Below are positions 17,214 to 25,936 of a stretch of 64,000 nt of DNA, piece by piece; position 1 is the stretch's first letter, and the number at the start of each line of letters is the position of its first letter. The notes under the pieces are model-generated. The model made no database searches. It had not been told where the DNA came from and saw only the letters and a list, made by a program, of their open reading frames with translations. The stretch spans positions 124,001 through 188,000 of the forward strand of contig NZ_JAGZSD010000001.1 of assembly GCF_018381315.1 (NCBI RefSeq). The letters run 5' to 3'. The stretch comes from Anaerostipes sp. (lineage in GTDB: Bacteria; Bacillota; Clostridia; Lachnospirales; Lachnospiraceae). A program made the position numbers and the translations under genes.

Positions 17214-18233
17214 ATGAACAAAGTTAAAGTAGGCATCGCAGGATTAGGAAGATTAGGAAAGTTACATGCAGAGAATTTGGCATTTAAGATTCCCAATGCG
17301 GAACTTACGGCTGCTTGTTCGATCGTACCGGAAGAATTAGAATATGCCAAAACGAATCTTGGAGTGACAGACGTCTATACAGATTTTCGTGAGATGGTTG
17401 AGAAAGCAGATATTGAAGCTGTGGCGATTGTAACAACGAGCGGAGAACACTGCTGGCAGATCGAAGCTGCATTGGATGCCGGAAAACATGTCTTTTCCGA
17501 TAAACCTCTTGGCGTCACTGTGTCAGAGTGCAGAACAGCCGAGGCCGCTGTGGAGCGCCATCCGGAGCTTGCATTCTTTCTGGGATTCATGCGCCGTTAT
17601 GATCCGTCCTATGCATATGCAAAGAAAAAGATCGAGGAGGGAGCAATCGGTAAGCCTTACATGGTAAAAGCTGCAGGTATTGATCCGGAAGCTCTCGTGG
17701 AGGGGGCAATCAAGTTCGCGGCCACCAGCGGAGGCATCTTTATTGATATGGCCATTCACGATATTGACTTAATGCGCTGGTTTTTGGAATCTGATCCGGT
17801 GGAAGTCTATGCTGCAGGGGCTACATTTAAACATCCTGAATTCAGAGAAGCAGGAGACGATGAGACGGGAGCTGCAATGTATAAATGTGAGAACGGAGCT
17901 TTGGGATTTGTACATGTGGGACGTACGGCAGCCCACGGATATCATGTGGAGACAGAGATTATCGGTACAGAGGGAAGTTTAAGAATCAGTCCTGTGCCGG
18001 AAAAAAATCTGTGCATGATTTATGATCAAAATGGGGCCGTGACTGAGTGTGTCAGCGGATTTTCAGAAAGATTTTCAGAAGCGTATCTGCTGGAAATGAG
18101 CGAGTTCATTGACTGCGTGCAGAGCGGTACAAAACCGGACGTAACCGTATATGACGGAACAAAATCCACACAGATTGGTTTCGCCACGACAGAAGCCTGG
18201 AAAAAGGGCGGTACGGTAAAGATTGCGTACTAG
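17214..18233 (+). CDS. Gfo/Idh/MocA oxidoreductase, inositol 2-dehydrogenase-like (IolG)
   Basis: The 339-residue protein has an N-terminal Rossmann fold (VGIAGLGRLGKLHAENL) and the family loop SDKPLG near residue 97, where the lysine is part of the catalytic triad. FIDMAIHDIDLMRW near residue 180 holds the catalytic Asp and His. The best match in memory is myo-inositol 2-dehydrogenase, which yields 2-keto-myo-inositol with NADH. An IolE-like gene at 21,849 would use that product, which supports the reading, although the family is promiscuous. Confidence 0.82.
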   Translation: MNKVKVGIAGLGRLGKLHAENLAFKIPNAELTAACSIVPEELEYAKTNLGVTDVYTDFREMVEKADIEAVAIVTTSGEHCWQIEAALDAGKHVFSDKPLGVTVSECRTAEAAVERHPELAFFLGFMRRYDPSYAYAKKKIEEGAIGKPYMVKAAGIDPEALVEGAIKFAATSGGIFIDMAIHDIDLMRWFLESDPVEVYAAGATFKHPEFREAGDDETGAAMYKCENGALGFVHVGRTAAHGYHVETEIIGTEGSLRISPVPEKNLCMIYDQNGAVTECVSGFSERFSEAYLLEMSEFIDCVQSGTKPDVTVYDGTKSTQIGFATTEAWKKGGTVKIAY

Positions 18234-18261
18234 TTGACACTTTTTTAGTGTAACGTATAAT
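18234..18261 (+). promoter_or_regulatory. Consensus sigma-A promoter
   Basis: TTGACA at 18234-18239 and TATAAT at 18256-18261 are both perfect, with a 16-base spacer. It starts immediately after the stop codon of the dehydrogenase gene and reads into the kinase/response regulator pair. Confidence 0.85.
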
Positions 18262-18283
18262 TAGATATAGAAGAAATTGTTTA

Positions 18284-18360
18284 TGTAAAGCTTGGAAAAC
18301 TGATATTTTCAAGCTTTACAGTTAGCCTGAGCCGGCACTGGCATGCCGGTTCAGGCTAGC
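18284..18360 (+). promoter_or_regulatory. Two tandem hairpins in the yesM-type leader
   Basis: Hairpin 1 pairs TGTAAAGCTTG (18284-18294) with CAAGCTTTACA (18310-18320). Hairpin 2 pairs GTTAGCCTGAGCCGGCA (18321-18337) with TGCCGGTTCAGGCTAGC (18344-18360), 17 pairs including wobbles. Neither is followed by a T run, so both would be carried in the mRNA leader, ending about 34 bases before the start codon. Confidence 0.7.
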
Positions 18361-18393
18361 ATCGGACACCAGGGAAGGGAGAGGAAGCACGGT

Positions 18394-20127
18394 ATGATAC
18401 GCAGTATGCGGAGTAAAGTATTCTTGGCAATTATCAGCATCACGCTTTTGACAGCTTCAGCCATCACCTTGGTATTTTATCTGAAGTCGACGCAGATGAT
18501 TGAGGACAATTATGGGCAGAACCTCTACGGGCGGATAGAACAAGTGGGGAATGCATTTGATGATGCCATGAAGGAGATTTATTATATCACGGTCCAGGCT
18601 TCAGATGACGGACAGCTTGCAGCCCGGACAGAAAACTATTCCCTTACAAAAGATGTGGCAAGTCTGGAAAAGATATCATCTGACCTGGGCAGATTTAAAA
18701 AACGCTACAGTGACATTGGCTCTGTATATTTGGTGATACCGGGGCAAAAGACCATTGTCACGTCAGAGGACTATCCTATTTATGAGAAAAAGGTCAGGGA
18801 CTCTGTCCTGCAGGGTGTGGAAAACGTTTCCCGGCAAGATCATCCGGTGATTATAGATGATCCGATAAGAAATCAGAAAAAAATCTTGTCTTTCATTGAG
18901 CCGCTCAAATCAGATGGCGGAAAAACCATTGCCTATGTTATGTGCAATATTGAGGAGAGAGCCATCTACTATAAATATCTCGATATTTTAAACGACGGAA
19001 AATCTTCCGAAGCAGTTCTGCTGAATAAGGAGAATGCTGTTGTCTCTACAAAAAATGCTGAGTCCATGGGGAAAATCTATAAAAACAGCAGCTTTCCGAA
19101 TGTGCAGCAAAATGGTATTTTCAACAAGAGAAAGCCTGCGGTTATGGGAATCAGTTACAAAACAGTGTTCACCGGATGCAGCTTCTTTATAACTGTGGAA
19201 AAAAGTGTGGTTCTGAGAGATTTAAACCAGCTCAAATATTTTCTTTTGGCATTTTTATTCCTGTTCCTTGGCATTTCCCTGATCCCTGCCTATTTTGCCA
19301 CAAGGGCCATGTATGAGCCGCTAAGGAACCTGACAGCAGCCATGGATGAGGTCAGCGCAGGAGAACTGGACAAAAGAGTTAAAGTGTATACAAACGATGA
19401 GATCGGCCGCCTTTCCAATGACTTCAACAACATGCTGAACCAGATTGAAAAGCTCATCGAACGGCTGGTCAAAGAGGAAGGGCTGAAAAAGGATGCGGAA
19501 TTAGAAGCACTCCAGTACCAGATCACCCCTCATTTCATGTACAATACGCTGAATTCCATAAAATTTGCTGCTCTGCTGAAGGGGGAGAAGGAACTGGGCA
19601 ATCTGATCGGGGACTTTGTGGAACTTCTCCAGGCCAGTGTCAATAAAAAAGGGACCTTTGTTACAGTTTCTGATGAACTGCATATTCTGAACAATTATAT
19701 TCACCTGCAGAAGATCCGCTATGACGGACATTTTGAGGTGGACTATCAGATTGATGAAAAAGCGGGAAGCTGTTTTGTGCCCCGTCTGATTCTGCAGCCA
19801 TTGGTAGAAAATTCTATTCTTCATGGGCTGGATATGAAAAAGGACAACAGCCGGATTGAGATCAAAGCGATGATTGAAGAGGATTATCTCTGCATCAGCG
19901 TTAAAGACAATGGGAGAGGTATGACCCAGGAACAGATATATGATTTACTGACGAAGAAGACAAAAAAAACAAATGGACTCAGCGGCATTGGAGTAGCCAA
20001 TGTCCGTGAGAGACTGGTGCTGTATTATGGAAATAATGCAGGTCTTGGATATGACAGCAATTCTGACGGAACGACGGCATATCTTTACCTGCCGGCTTAC
20101 AAAGAGCAGAATCTGTATGCAGTGTGA
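18394..20127 (+). CDS. Sensor histidine kinase, YesM/LytS-type (HisKA_7TM-less, dCACHE-like sensor)
   Basis: The 577-residue kinase has a first membrane helix (about residues 8-30), a 250-residue extracytoplasmic sensor region, a second helix (about 285-308), a HAMP domain, and a His_kinase domain with phospho-acceptor H380 in QITPHFMYNTLNSIKF, followed by an HATPase domain (NSILHG; DNGRGM). This design pairs with YesN-type regulators in sugar sensing. ATG 18394 follows AGGGAGAGGAAG; the upstream ATG at 18343 lies inside the leader hairpin. The gene ends 13 bases before its partner. Confidence 0.88.
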   Translation: MIRSMRSKVFLAIISITLLTASAITLVFYLKSTQMIEDNYGQNLYGRIEQVGNAFDDAMKEIYYITVQASDDGQLAARTENYSLTKDVASLEKISSDLGRFKKRYSDIGSVYLVIPGQKTIVTSEDYPIYEKKVRDSVLQGVENVSRQDHPVIIDDPIRNQKKILSFIEPLKSDGGKTIAYVMCNIEERAIYYKYLDILNDGKSSEAVLLNKENAVVSTKNAESMGKIYKNSSFPNVQQNGIFNKRKPAVMGISYKTVFTGCSFFITVEKSVVLRDLNQLKYFLLAFLFLFLGISLIPAYFATRAMYEPLRNLTAAMDEVSAGELDKRVKVYTNDEIGRLSNDFNNMLNQIEKLIERLVKEEGLKKDAELEALQYQITPHFMYNTLNSIKFAALLKGEKELGNLIGDFVELLQASVNKKGTFVTVSDELHILNNYIHLQKIRYDGHFEVDYQIDEKAGSCFVPRLILQPLVENSILHGLDMKKDNSRIEIKAMIEEDYLCISVKDNGRGMTQEQIYDLLTKKTKKTNGLSGIGVANVRERLVLYYGNNAGLGYDSNSDGTTAYLYLPAYKEQNLYAV

Positions 20128-20140
20128 AAGGAGAAACGCC

Positions 20141-21718
20141 ATGTACCGAACGATTATTGTAGATGACGATTTTTTAGTGCGAAGCTATTTGAAACAGCTG
20201 GATGCCTGGGAGGAAGCAGGCTATGAGATCATTGCAGACCTGAGGGACGGTGAGGAGGCCCTGAATGCTGTCAGGGAGCAGTCTCCTGATGTGATTGTAT
20301 CTGATATTTCCATGCCTCTGATGGATGGGATTGAGCTGATACGGAAGGTACGGGAGATGGGTCTTTCTACATATATTATCGTTCTGAGCTGTCATGATGA
20401 TTTTAATTATGTGAAAGAAGCTATGCGCCTGGGAGCAAATGAATATGTGCTGAAAAATTCTCTGGATGAGGATTCTCTTTTTGAGGTGCTGAAAAATGCA
20501 GAGCGCCATATGGACAGCATGAAGAAGCAGAACAGTGATGATGAGCGTACAAAAAAACTCATCAAGGCGGGAAGCCAGTCTTTAAAGATCCGGTTTTTTA
20601 ATGAGATTCTGGCGGGAGACATGAGCACGGAAGAACGGGAGGAAAGACGGAAGGAAGCCGGCATTGAGGGAAAATATATCAACAGCGCAGTTGTGAACAT
20701 GTTTATCCCCGGGTGGATGAGTATTAAGGACAGCCAGTCTCCGGCGGAGACAGAACAGTATGCAGCCGGGTTTATTGAGCGCCTTTCTGCGCAGCTGGAA
20801 ATGCTCCTGGGGGAAGAGAGCAGCAAGGCAGAGACGATTTCATTGGGAGGAGGAATATTCTGCTGCTTTTTGGATCTTTCCGACCAAAGCAGGAGCAGCG
20901 TGATGAAGCAGAAGCTCACCAGTGTGGCGTCTGCATGCTTTCAATGCTGTAAGGATGAGATTTATGACTATGACATCGGCGTCAGCAATATCTGTATCGG
21001 TGAGGGCGGTATCCGCCAGGCATATCAGCAGGCAAGGGATACGATTAAGCTGAGTTTTTATGAGGACAGCGATATTTTATATTTTGACAGCCAGAAGACC
21101 ATCGGTACGAGTATGCCGGAATGTGCCGGGGAGCTTTTGAGCCATGCCAAGGAATATGCCGCAGGGCGGAAGGAAAAGGAGATGAGAGAGGAATTCGGCC
21201 AGGTCATAGATATGTGCCGGGAACTGAGGACAGATCCCAAGATCATTTTCCGCTGGATCCGCAGACTGGATACCGCAATGGGAACGGAGCACAGCCAGGA
21301 AGAACTGTTTAAGCTGACCCACGCTGAACAGCTCACGGAAATATTTGAGGACTACAGGAAAAAGATTTTTCTCGGAGTGGGGAAAGAGGTTCCTGAAAAC
21401 GCAGGAACCCAGATCAGACAGGCTGTACAGTATATCAGAGAACATTTCAAAGAACAGATAGGGCTGCAGGAGGTGGCTGATGCGGTAGGCCTTAATTTTG
21501 CCTATCTGAGTTATCTGTTTAAGCAGGAGATGGGCATCGGCTTTTCCGGATTTCTTCTGGAACTTAGGGTAGAATATGCAAAAGATCTGCTGAAAAATAC
21601 AAGCTATAAGATCAAGGATGTGGCTTTGGAATCAGGATTTAATGATTATCACTACTTTTCAAAAGCTTTTAAACGGCTGAACGGCATCAGTCCGGCGGAG
21701 TACCGCAGACGCTCCTAA
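20141..21718 (+). CDS. YesN/AraC-type response regulator
   Basis: The 525-residue protein has an N-terminal receiver domain with phospho-acceptor D55 in VSDISMPLMDG, a long middle region (about 130-415) of the YesN type, and a C-terminal AraC double helix-turn-helix (about 425-525; GLQEVADAVGLNFAYLSYLFKQ and IKDVALESGFNDYHYFSKAFK). It should activate sugar genes when phosphorylated by the preceding kinase. Likely targets are the flanking IolG-like and IolE-like genes. ATG 20141 follows AAAGGAG. Confidence 0.9.
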   Translation: MYRTIIVDDDFLVRSYLKQLDAWEEAGYEIIADLRDGEEALNAVREQSPDVIVSDISMPLMDGIELIRKVREMGLSTYIIVLSCHDDFNYVKEAMRLGANEYVLKNSLDEDSLFEVLKNAERHMDSMKKQNSDDERTKKLIKAGSQSLKIRFFNEILAGDMSTEEREERRKEAGIEGKYINSAVVNMFIPGWMSIKDSQSPAETEQYAAGFIERLSAQLEMLLGEESSKAETISLGGGIFCCFLDLSDQSRSSVMKQKLTSVASACFQCCKDEIYDYDIGVSNICIGEGGIRQAYQQARDTIKLSFYEDSDILYFDSQKTIGTSMPECAGELLSHAKEYAAGRKEKEMREEFGQVIDMCRELRTDPKIIFRWIRRLDTAMGTEHSQEELFKLTHAEQLTEIFEDYRKKIFLGVGKEVPENAGTQIRQAVQYIREHFKEQIGLQEVADAVGLNFAYLSYLFKQEMGIGFSGFLLELRVEYAKDLLKNTSYKIKDVALESGFNDYHYFSKAFKRLNGISPAEYRRRS

Positions 21719-21730
21719 AAAAAAGACACA

Positions 21731-21787
21731 AAATCGGGAACATCTATTTTTAGTACAACAAAGCTAAAAATATTCCCGATTTTTTTA
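21731..21787 (+). terminator. Rho-independent terminator after the response regulator
   Basis: AAATCGGGAA (21731-21740) pairs with TTCCCGATTT (21773-21782), enclosing a second stem TATTTTTAG/CTAAAAATA, followed by T residues. Confidence 0.85.
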
Positions 21788-21848
21788 GTGCTCCCCCATG
21801 GTATTCTTTATTCAGATCAAAAAAGAACACGGATAAAGGAGAAGTGCT

Positions 21849-22748
21849 ATGTTTAACAAAGAAAAAGTAAAATTAGGAATTGCCCCGATTGCCTGGACCA
21901 ATGATGACCTTCCGGATCTGGGAAAAGAAAACACCTTTGAGCAGTGTGTCAGCGAAATGGCATTGGCAGGGTTCACTGGTTCAGAGGTAGGAAATAAATA
22001 TCCAAAGGATCCGGAGGTTTTGAAAAAGGCTCTTAAACTCCGCGGAATCGAGATCTGCAATCAATGGTTTTCATCATTTTTGATTACTAAGCCATTTGAA
22101 GAGGTAGAAAAAGAATTCCGTGCACAGCTAAGCTTCTTAAAGGCTATGGGAGCAAAGATTATCGGTGCTTCTGAGCAGAGCCACAGTGTACAGGGTATGC
22201 CGGATACCCCGATCTTTGGACATAAATATGTGATGAACGATGAAGAATGGGAGACATTCTGCACAGGAATGAATAAATTAGGAAAGATTGCAAAAGAAGA
22301 ATACGGAATCAGTCTTACGTTCCATCATCATATGGGAACTGTTGTACAGAATCCGGATGAAGTGGAGAGAATGATGGCAGGAACAGATCCTGAATATGTA
22401 AGCCTTTTGTTTGATACAGGGCATTTTACATACTGCGGGGCAGATCCTCTGGAAATGGTCACAACATATGTAGACCGTATCAAACATGTTCACTTAAAAG
22501 ATATCCGCCCGGAAGTGGTAGAAAAGGTAAAAGCAGAAAATTTAAGCTTCTTGGACGGCGTGCGTATGGGTGCGTTTACAGTGCCGGGTGACGGATGCAT
22601 CGATTTTGATCCGATCTTTAAAGTGCTTGAGAATGCAGGATATGAGGGATATATGCTGGTAGAGGCTGAACAGGACCCTGCTAAGGCAAATCCGCTGGAA
22701 TATGCTTTGAAAGCAAGAAAATTTATCGCTGAGAAAACTGGATTATAA
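21849..22748 (+). CDS. Myo-inosose-2 dehydratase-like protein (IolE family)
   Basis: The 299-residue TIM-barrel protein opens with KLGIAPIAWTNDDLPDLG, typical of IolE, and carries the metal-site segments HHHMGT, LLFDTGH, HVHLKDI and EAEQDP. IolE dehydrates 2-keto-myo-inositol (inosose) to a diketone. With the IolG-like gene at 17,214 it gives the first two steps of inositol breakdown; later steps (IolD, B, C, J, A) are not in this window. AAAGGAG precedes the ATG. Confidence 0.85.
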   Translation: MFNKEKVKLGIAPIAWTNDDLPDLGKENTFEQCVSEMALAGFTGSEVGNKYPKDPEVLKKALKLRGIEICNQWFSSFLITKPFEEVEKEFRAQLSFLKAMGAKIIGASEQSHSVQGMPDTPIFGHKYVMNDEEWETFCTGMNKLGKIAKEEYGISLTFHHHMGTVVQNPDEVERMMAGTDPEYVSLLFDTGHFTYCGADPLEMVTTYVDRIKHVHLKDIRPEVVEKVKAENLSFLDGVRMGAFTVPGDGCIDFDPIFKVLENAGYEGYMLVEAEQDPAKANPLEYALKARKFIAEKTGL

Positions 22749-22777
22749 GAAAATATAAGCTCTTGATTTATGAGCAG

Positions 22778-22820
22778 AATACTGCCGGAAACTTGAATAG
22801 TTCTTCCGGCAGTATTTTTG
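22778..22820 (+). terminator. Rho-independent terminator after iolE-like gene
   Basis: AATACTGCCGGAA (22778-22791) pairs with TTCCGGCAGTATT (22804-22817), followed by a short T run. Confidence 0.85.
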
Positions 22821-22849
22821 TGTTTTGGTAAATCCTTCAGAACAAACAA

Positions 22850-22877
22850 AAGACCCCGCATGCCTGCGGGGTCTTTA
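22850..22877 (+). terminator. Second hairpin terminator
   Basis: AAAGACCCCGCA pairs with TGCGGGGTCTTT around a TGCC-type loop. It may back up the first terminator; flanking A and T runs allow both directions. Confidence 0.75.
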
Positions 22878-23010
22878 ATGAAAAGAGAGGATTAAAATAT
22901 ATATGAAAAACTATGTCTTAAGTATATCAGTTTTATATTCGAATACAATGTATAGAAACTAAACAATTCTAAACATCCTATAAACAAACATTAAGAAAGT
23001 CTTGTGTTTC

Positions 23011-23490
23011 TTATGGATGTACCGCATGGTTTTTTATATATTCTTCCATAATACATGCGGCGCAGCCGACGATCTGCACACATGGGCGCTTCTCATAATA
23101 TTCTTTTGTCCGTTCCGCAGGAATATAGGATTCCTTTTTCTGGCTAAGGCCCAGCAGTTCCCGGCAGACAATGGAGCCGTTTTGTTCTTCAAATGCCCGT
23201 GCAAGTTCCTGGATCCGCCTGTAATGTTCTGTTTTGGCAGTACGGTCTGCCGGGGAATCATATCCGTACAGGATACCGGCAGTGAGAAACATGCCGCTGA
23301 CAGATCCGCAGACCTCTCTCAGTCTGCCCATGCCTCCGCCGAAGGAAGAACTCAGCTTCAGTGCAGTCTGCCGGTCTATGTCGTAGAGGTCTTGAAAGGC
23401 AAGAAAAACAGACTGGGAACAGTTGTAGCCTTCTTTAAATAAATCCATAGCCTTTTGGGCATATTGACTGCAAACGGGATCTGTGATCAT
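23011..23490 (-). CDS. C_GCAxxG_C_C family redox-type protein
   Basis: The 159-residue protein has the regularly spaced cysteines of the C_GCAxxG_C_C family: YNCSQSV, a glycine-rich SSFGGGMGR, VCGSVSG, IVCREL and a C-terminal VGCAACIMEEY. Members are thought to be redox or metal-binding proteins, often beside oxidoreductases; the reaction is unknown. The start at 23490 follows AAAAGGAG and gives the normal length; the reading frame is open further upstream through the tRNA gene. No operon partner. Confidence 0.8.
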   Translation of the reverse strand: MITDPVCSQYAQKAMDLFKEGYNCSQSVFLAFQDLYDIDRQTALKLSSSFGGGMGRLREVCGSVSGMFLTAGILYGYDSPADRTAKTEHYRRIQELARAFEEQNGSIVCRELLGLSQKKESYIPAERTKEYYEKRPCVQIVGCAACIMEEYIKNHAVHP

Positions 23491-23589
23491 ATAAGGGCTC
23501 CTTTTCTTTTGCGGACAGCAGGTTATATTCATCAAATAAAATAAAAAACACCATCCCCAGCCCCAAACAAGCCAAAAATAGTGTTTTGA

Positions 23590-23662
23590 TACGCGATGAG
23601 GGGCTCGAACCCTCGACACCCTGATTAAGAGTCAGGTGCTCTACCAACTGAGCTAATCACGC
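23590..23662 (-). tRNA. tRNA-Lys (anticodon CTT)
   Basis: On the minus strand a full cloverleaf is visible: acceptor GCGTGAT paired with ATCGCGT (two G-T pairs), D-arm with AGCTCAGTTGGTAGAGC, anticodon arm CTGAC/loop TCTTAAT region with anticodon CTT, and T-arm GAGGG-TTCGAGC-CCCTC. CCA is not encoded. It reads AAG codons. Confidence 0.92.
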
Positions 23663-23910
23663 TTATTTCTTAATGCGCTGGTTTTTCAACGCAAGAATTA
23701 TTATATATGATGTTTCCGATAATTGCAAGTGAAAATTGAAAATTTTTTTGTATCTTTTTGTCGGCAGAAAAAAGAAGATGGGATTCAGAACAGAATATAT
23801 AAAAAAGAAGGGGAGCAAAAGCCGGCGGACCCTATACTTTTCCGGATCTTTGTGCTAGAATAAACCCAAAATTTGATTGTGCCCAGGGGATAGAAGAAGG
23901 AGTGTAAAAT

Positions 23911-25074
23911 TTGAAAAACAATAAATTTGAATCTAATAAAAAGTATTTTACTATATCGATTTATTCAATCGTAGTAATCTTAATCGGGTGTATTATTTTC
24001 CGTCTGGTGAATAATTGGGCATCTACCATCGGCATCCTGACAGATTTATGGGATACGATCTTTCCGTTTTTTATTGGTTTTCTGATCGCATATGTTATGA
24101 ATCCGGTTGTAAGTTTTTTTAATGAGAAGGTATTTGCACCATTATTCGGTGAAAAAAGAAAGAGGATCAATCGGGCATGTGCAATCCTTACCACCTACAT
24201 TATATTAGTGGGGGCTCTCACCATCTGCTTGATTTTCATTGTTCCCCAGCTCTATGACAGTATTAAAGAATTGTCAAATCAGATCCCGGTCATCTCTGAT
24301 AAAATTATGGAATTACTGGACCACTACAGAAAGAGCGGTTCCGGGCTGATGCCCCCTGAATTAATGGAGACACTGGAGACCAAAAGCCTTCCGAAGCTTG
24401 TGCAGCTCTCTAATCAGATGCTTACGGATGCAATCCCGCTGCTTTATAATTTTTCTATTTCATTTGTGAAGTGGCTGTTTAATCTTTTTATTGCTTTTGT
24501 TGTTTCAATCTATATGACAGCAGATAAACAGCTTTTAAAAAGCTCCTGCCGCAGAATTATTTTTGCGGTGTTTCCGTACGAAGCAGCTGTTCCAATCATT
24601 CACGGACTGAAAGAGTGCCATAATATCTTCTCAGGATATATTATCGGAAAGTCCCTGGATTCCCTGATCATTGGCTGTCTCTGCTTCTTTCTTATGAGTA
24701 TCCTGCATCTTCCGTATACCGTGCTAATCAGTGTTATCATAGGAGTGACAAACATGATACCGTATTTCGGACCGTTTATCGGTGCTGTGCCGGGAGCCTT
24801 TATTCTGTTTATTGTGAGCCCTTATAAAGCTCTCATTTTCCTTGTGATGATTCTGATTCTCCAGCAGTTTGACGGACTGGTGCTGGGGCCAAAGATCCTG
24901 GGCAACTCTACAGGTGTACGGCCGATCCTCATTCTGTTTTCTATTACAGTAGGAGGCGCTTACTTCGGGCCTCTGGGAATGTTTTTGGGAGTGCCGTTTT
25001 TTGCGGTCGTACAGTATCTGATCAACAACTGGGTGAACTACAGGCTGTATAAGAAGGATTTGAATATCAATTAG
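23911..25074 (+). CDS. AI-2E family transporter (PerM-like)
   Basis: The 387-residue membrane protein has about eight helices and the family signature in the C-terminal half (GVTNMIPYFGPFIGAVPGA, then GPKILGNSTGVRP). The family includes the autoinducer-2 exporter TqsA and sodium/proton exchangers; substrate is not evident. The TTG start has AAGGAG eight bases upstream. The nitrilase gene starts 11 bases after the stop, suggesting co-transcription. Confidence 0.85.
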   Translation: MKNNKFESNKKYFTISIYSIVVILIGCIIFRLVNNWASTIGILTDLWDTIFPFFIGFLIAYVMNPVVSFFNEKVFAPLFGEKRKRINRACAILTTYIILVGALTICLIFIVPQLYDSIKELSNQIPVISDKIMELLDHYRKSGSGLMPPELMETLETKSLPKLVQLSNQMLTDAIPLLYNFSISFVKWLFNLFIAFVVSIYMTADKQLLKSSCRRIIFAVFPYEAAVPIIHGLKECHNIFSGYIIGKSLDSLIIGCLCFFLMSILHLPYTVLISVIIGVTNMIPYFGPFIGAVPGAFILFIVSPYKALIFLVMILILQQFDGLVLGPKILGNSTGVRPILILFSITVGGAYFGPLGMFLGVPFFAVVQYLINNWVNYRLYKKDLNIN

Positions 25075-25085
25075 GAGGCAGGCCC

Positions 25086-25925
25086 ATGAATACTGTTGTT
25101 GCGGCGGCCCAGTGCAGAGCTTCTGCTGAGCCGGAAGAGAATATTCTGAAGGCAGAGAGGTTCTGCAGGGAAGGATATGATAAGAATGTACAGTTTCTCA
25201 TTTTTCCTGAGTATTTTATGACGTACTATCCTACAGACAGGGCCGAGTATTTTAAAAAGGCACAGTCTCTTGACGGTCGCTTTGTCAAGGAGATGAAAAT
25301 ACTGGCCCGAAAATACGGTCAATGGATCTTGTTTGGGATGAATGAGAAACCAAAACGTAAGTCCGGCGGCAGATGTTACAATACTGCGGTCCTCATGGAC
25401 GATCAGGGGACAGTGCGTTCTGTTTACAGAAAAGCCCATCTGTTTGATGCATTCTCCTGGCAGGAGTCAAAAGATACTCTGCCTGGAAATGCTCTGCATG
25501 AACCGGTGGATACTCCGTTCGGAAGAATCGGGCTGGGCATCTGCTATGATTTGAGATTTCCGGAGCCGGCCAGGATTCAGGCACTGAAGGGTGCAGAGAT
25601 GCTTGTCTATCCGTCGGCATGGGTAGACGGTCCGGATAAGTTTATGCAGTGGGAGACACTGCTCAGGGCAAGAGCCATCGAAAACGGTGTGTTTGTCATT
25701 GGATGCTGTCATTACAGCGAAGAACACTATATGGGCAGAAGCCTTGCATTTGATCCGTCCGGAAGAAAGCTTGCGGAAGGCGGATCAGGGGAAGAGCTGA
25801 TCGTACTGACAACAGATACAGATAAAGCGGCACAGGCTAAAAAGCAGGTGCCGTCTGTGAAAAACCGGCGTACAGATTTATATGAGATTTCGCCGGCTGT
25901 CGGAGATAAAACCAAAGACGTGTAA
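25086..25925 (+). CDS. Carbon-nitrogen hydrolase (nitrilase/omega-amidase superfamily)
   Basis: The 279-residue protein has the Glu-Lys-Cys triad: E in FPEYFM near residue 42, K in YRKAHLFD near 116, and C in GICYDLRFPE near 153. The pattern LFDAF and RFPE is closest to the Nit2/omega-amidase branch that deamidates alpha-keto acid amides, but substrates vary. AGGAGG precedes the ATG. The next gene starts 11 bases later. Confidence 0.82.
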   Translation: MNTVVAAAQCRASAEPEENILKAERFCREGYDKNVQFLIFPEYFMTYYPTDRAEYFKKAQSLDGRFVKEMKILARKYGQWILFGMNEKPKRKSGGRCYNTAVLMDDQGTVRSVYRKAHLFDAFSWQESKDTLPGNALHEPVDTPFGRIGLGICYDLRFPEPARIQALKGAEMLVYPSAWVDGPDKFMQWETLLRARAIENGVFVIGCCHYSEEHYMGRSLAFDPSGRKLAEGGSGEELIVLTTDTDKAAQAKKQVPSVKNRRTDLYEISPAVGDKTKDV

Positions 25926-25936
25926 AGGATAGGAAC

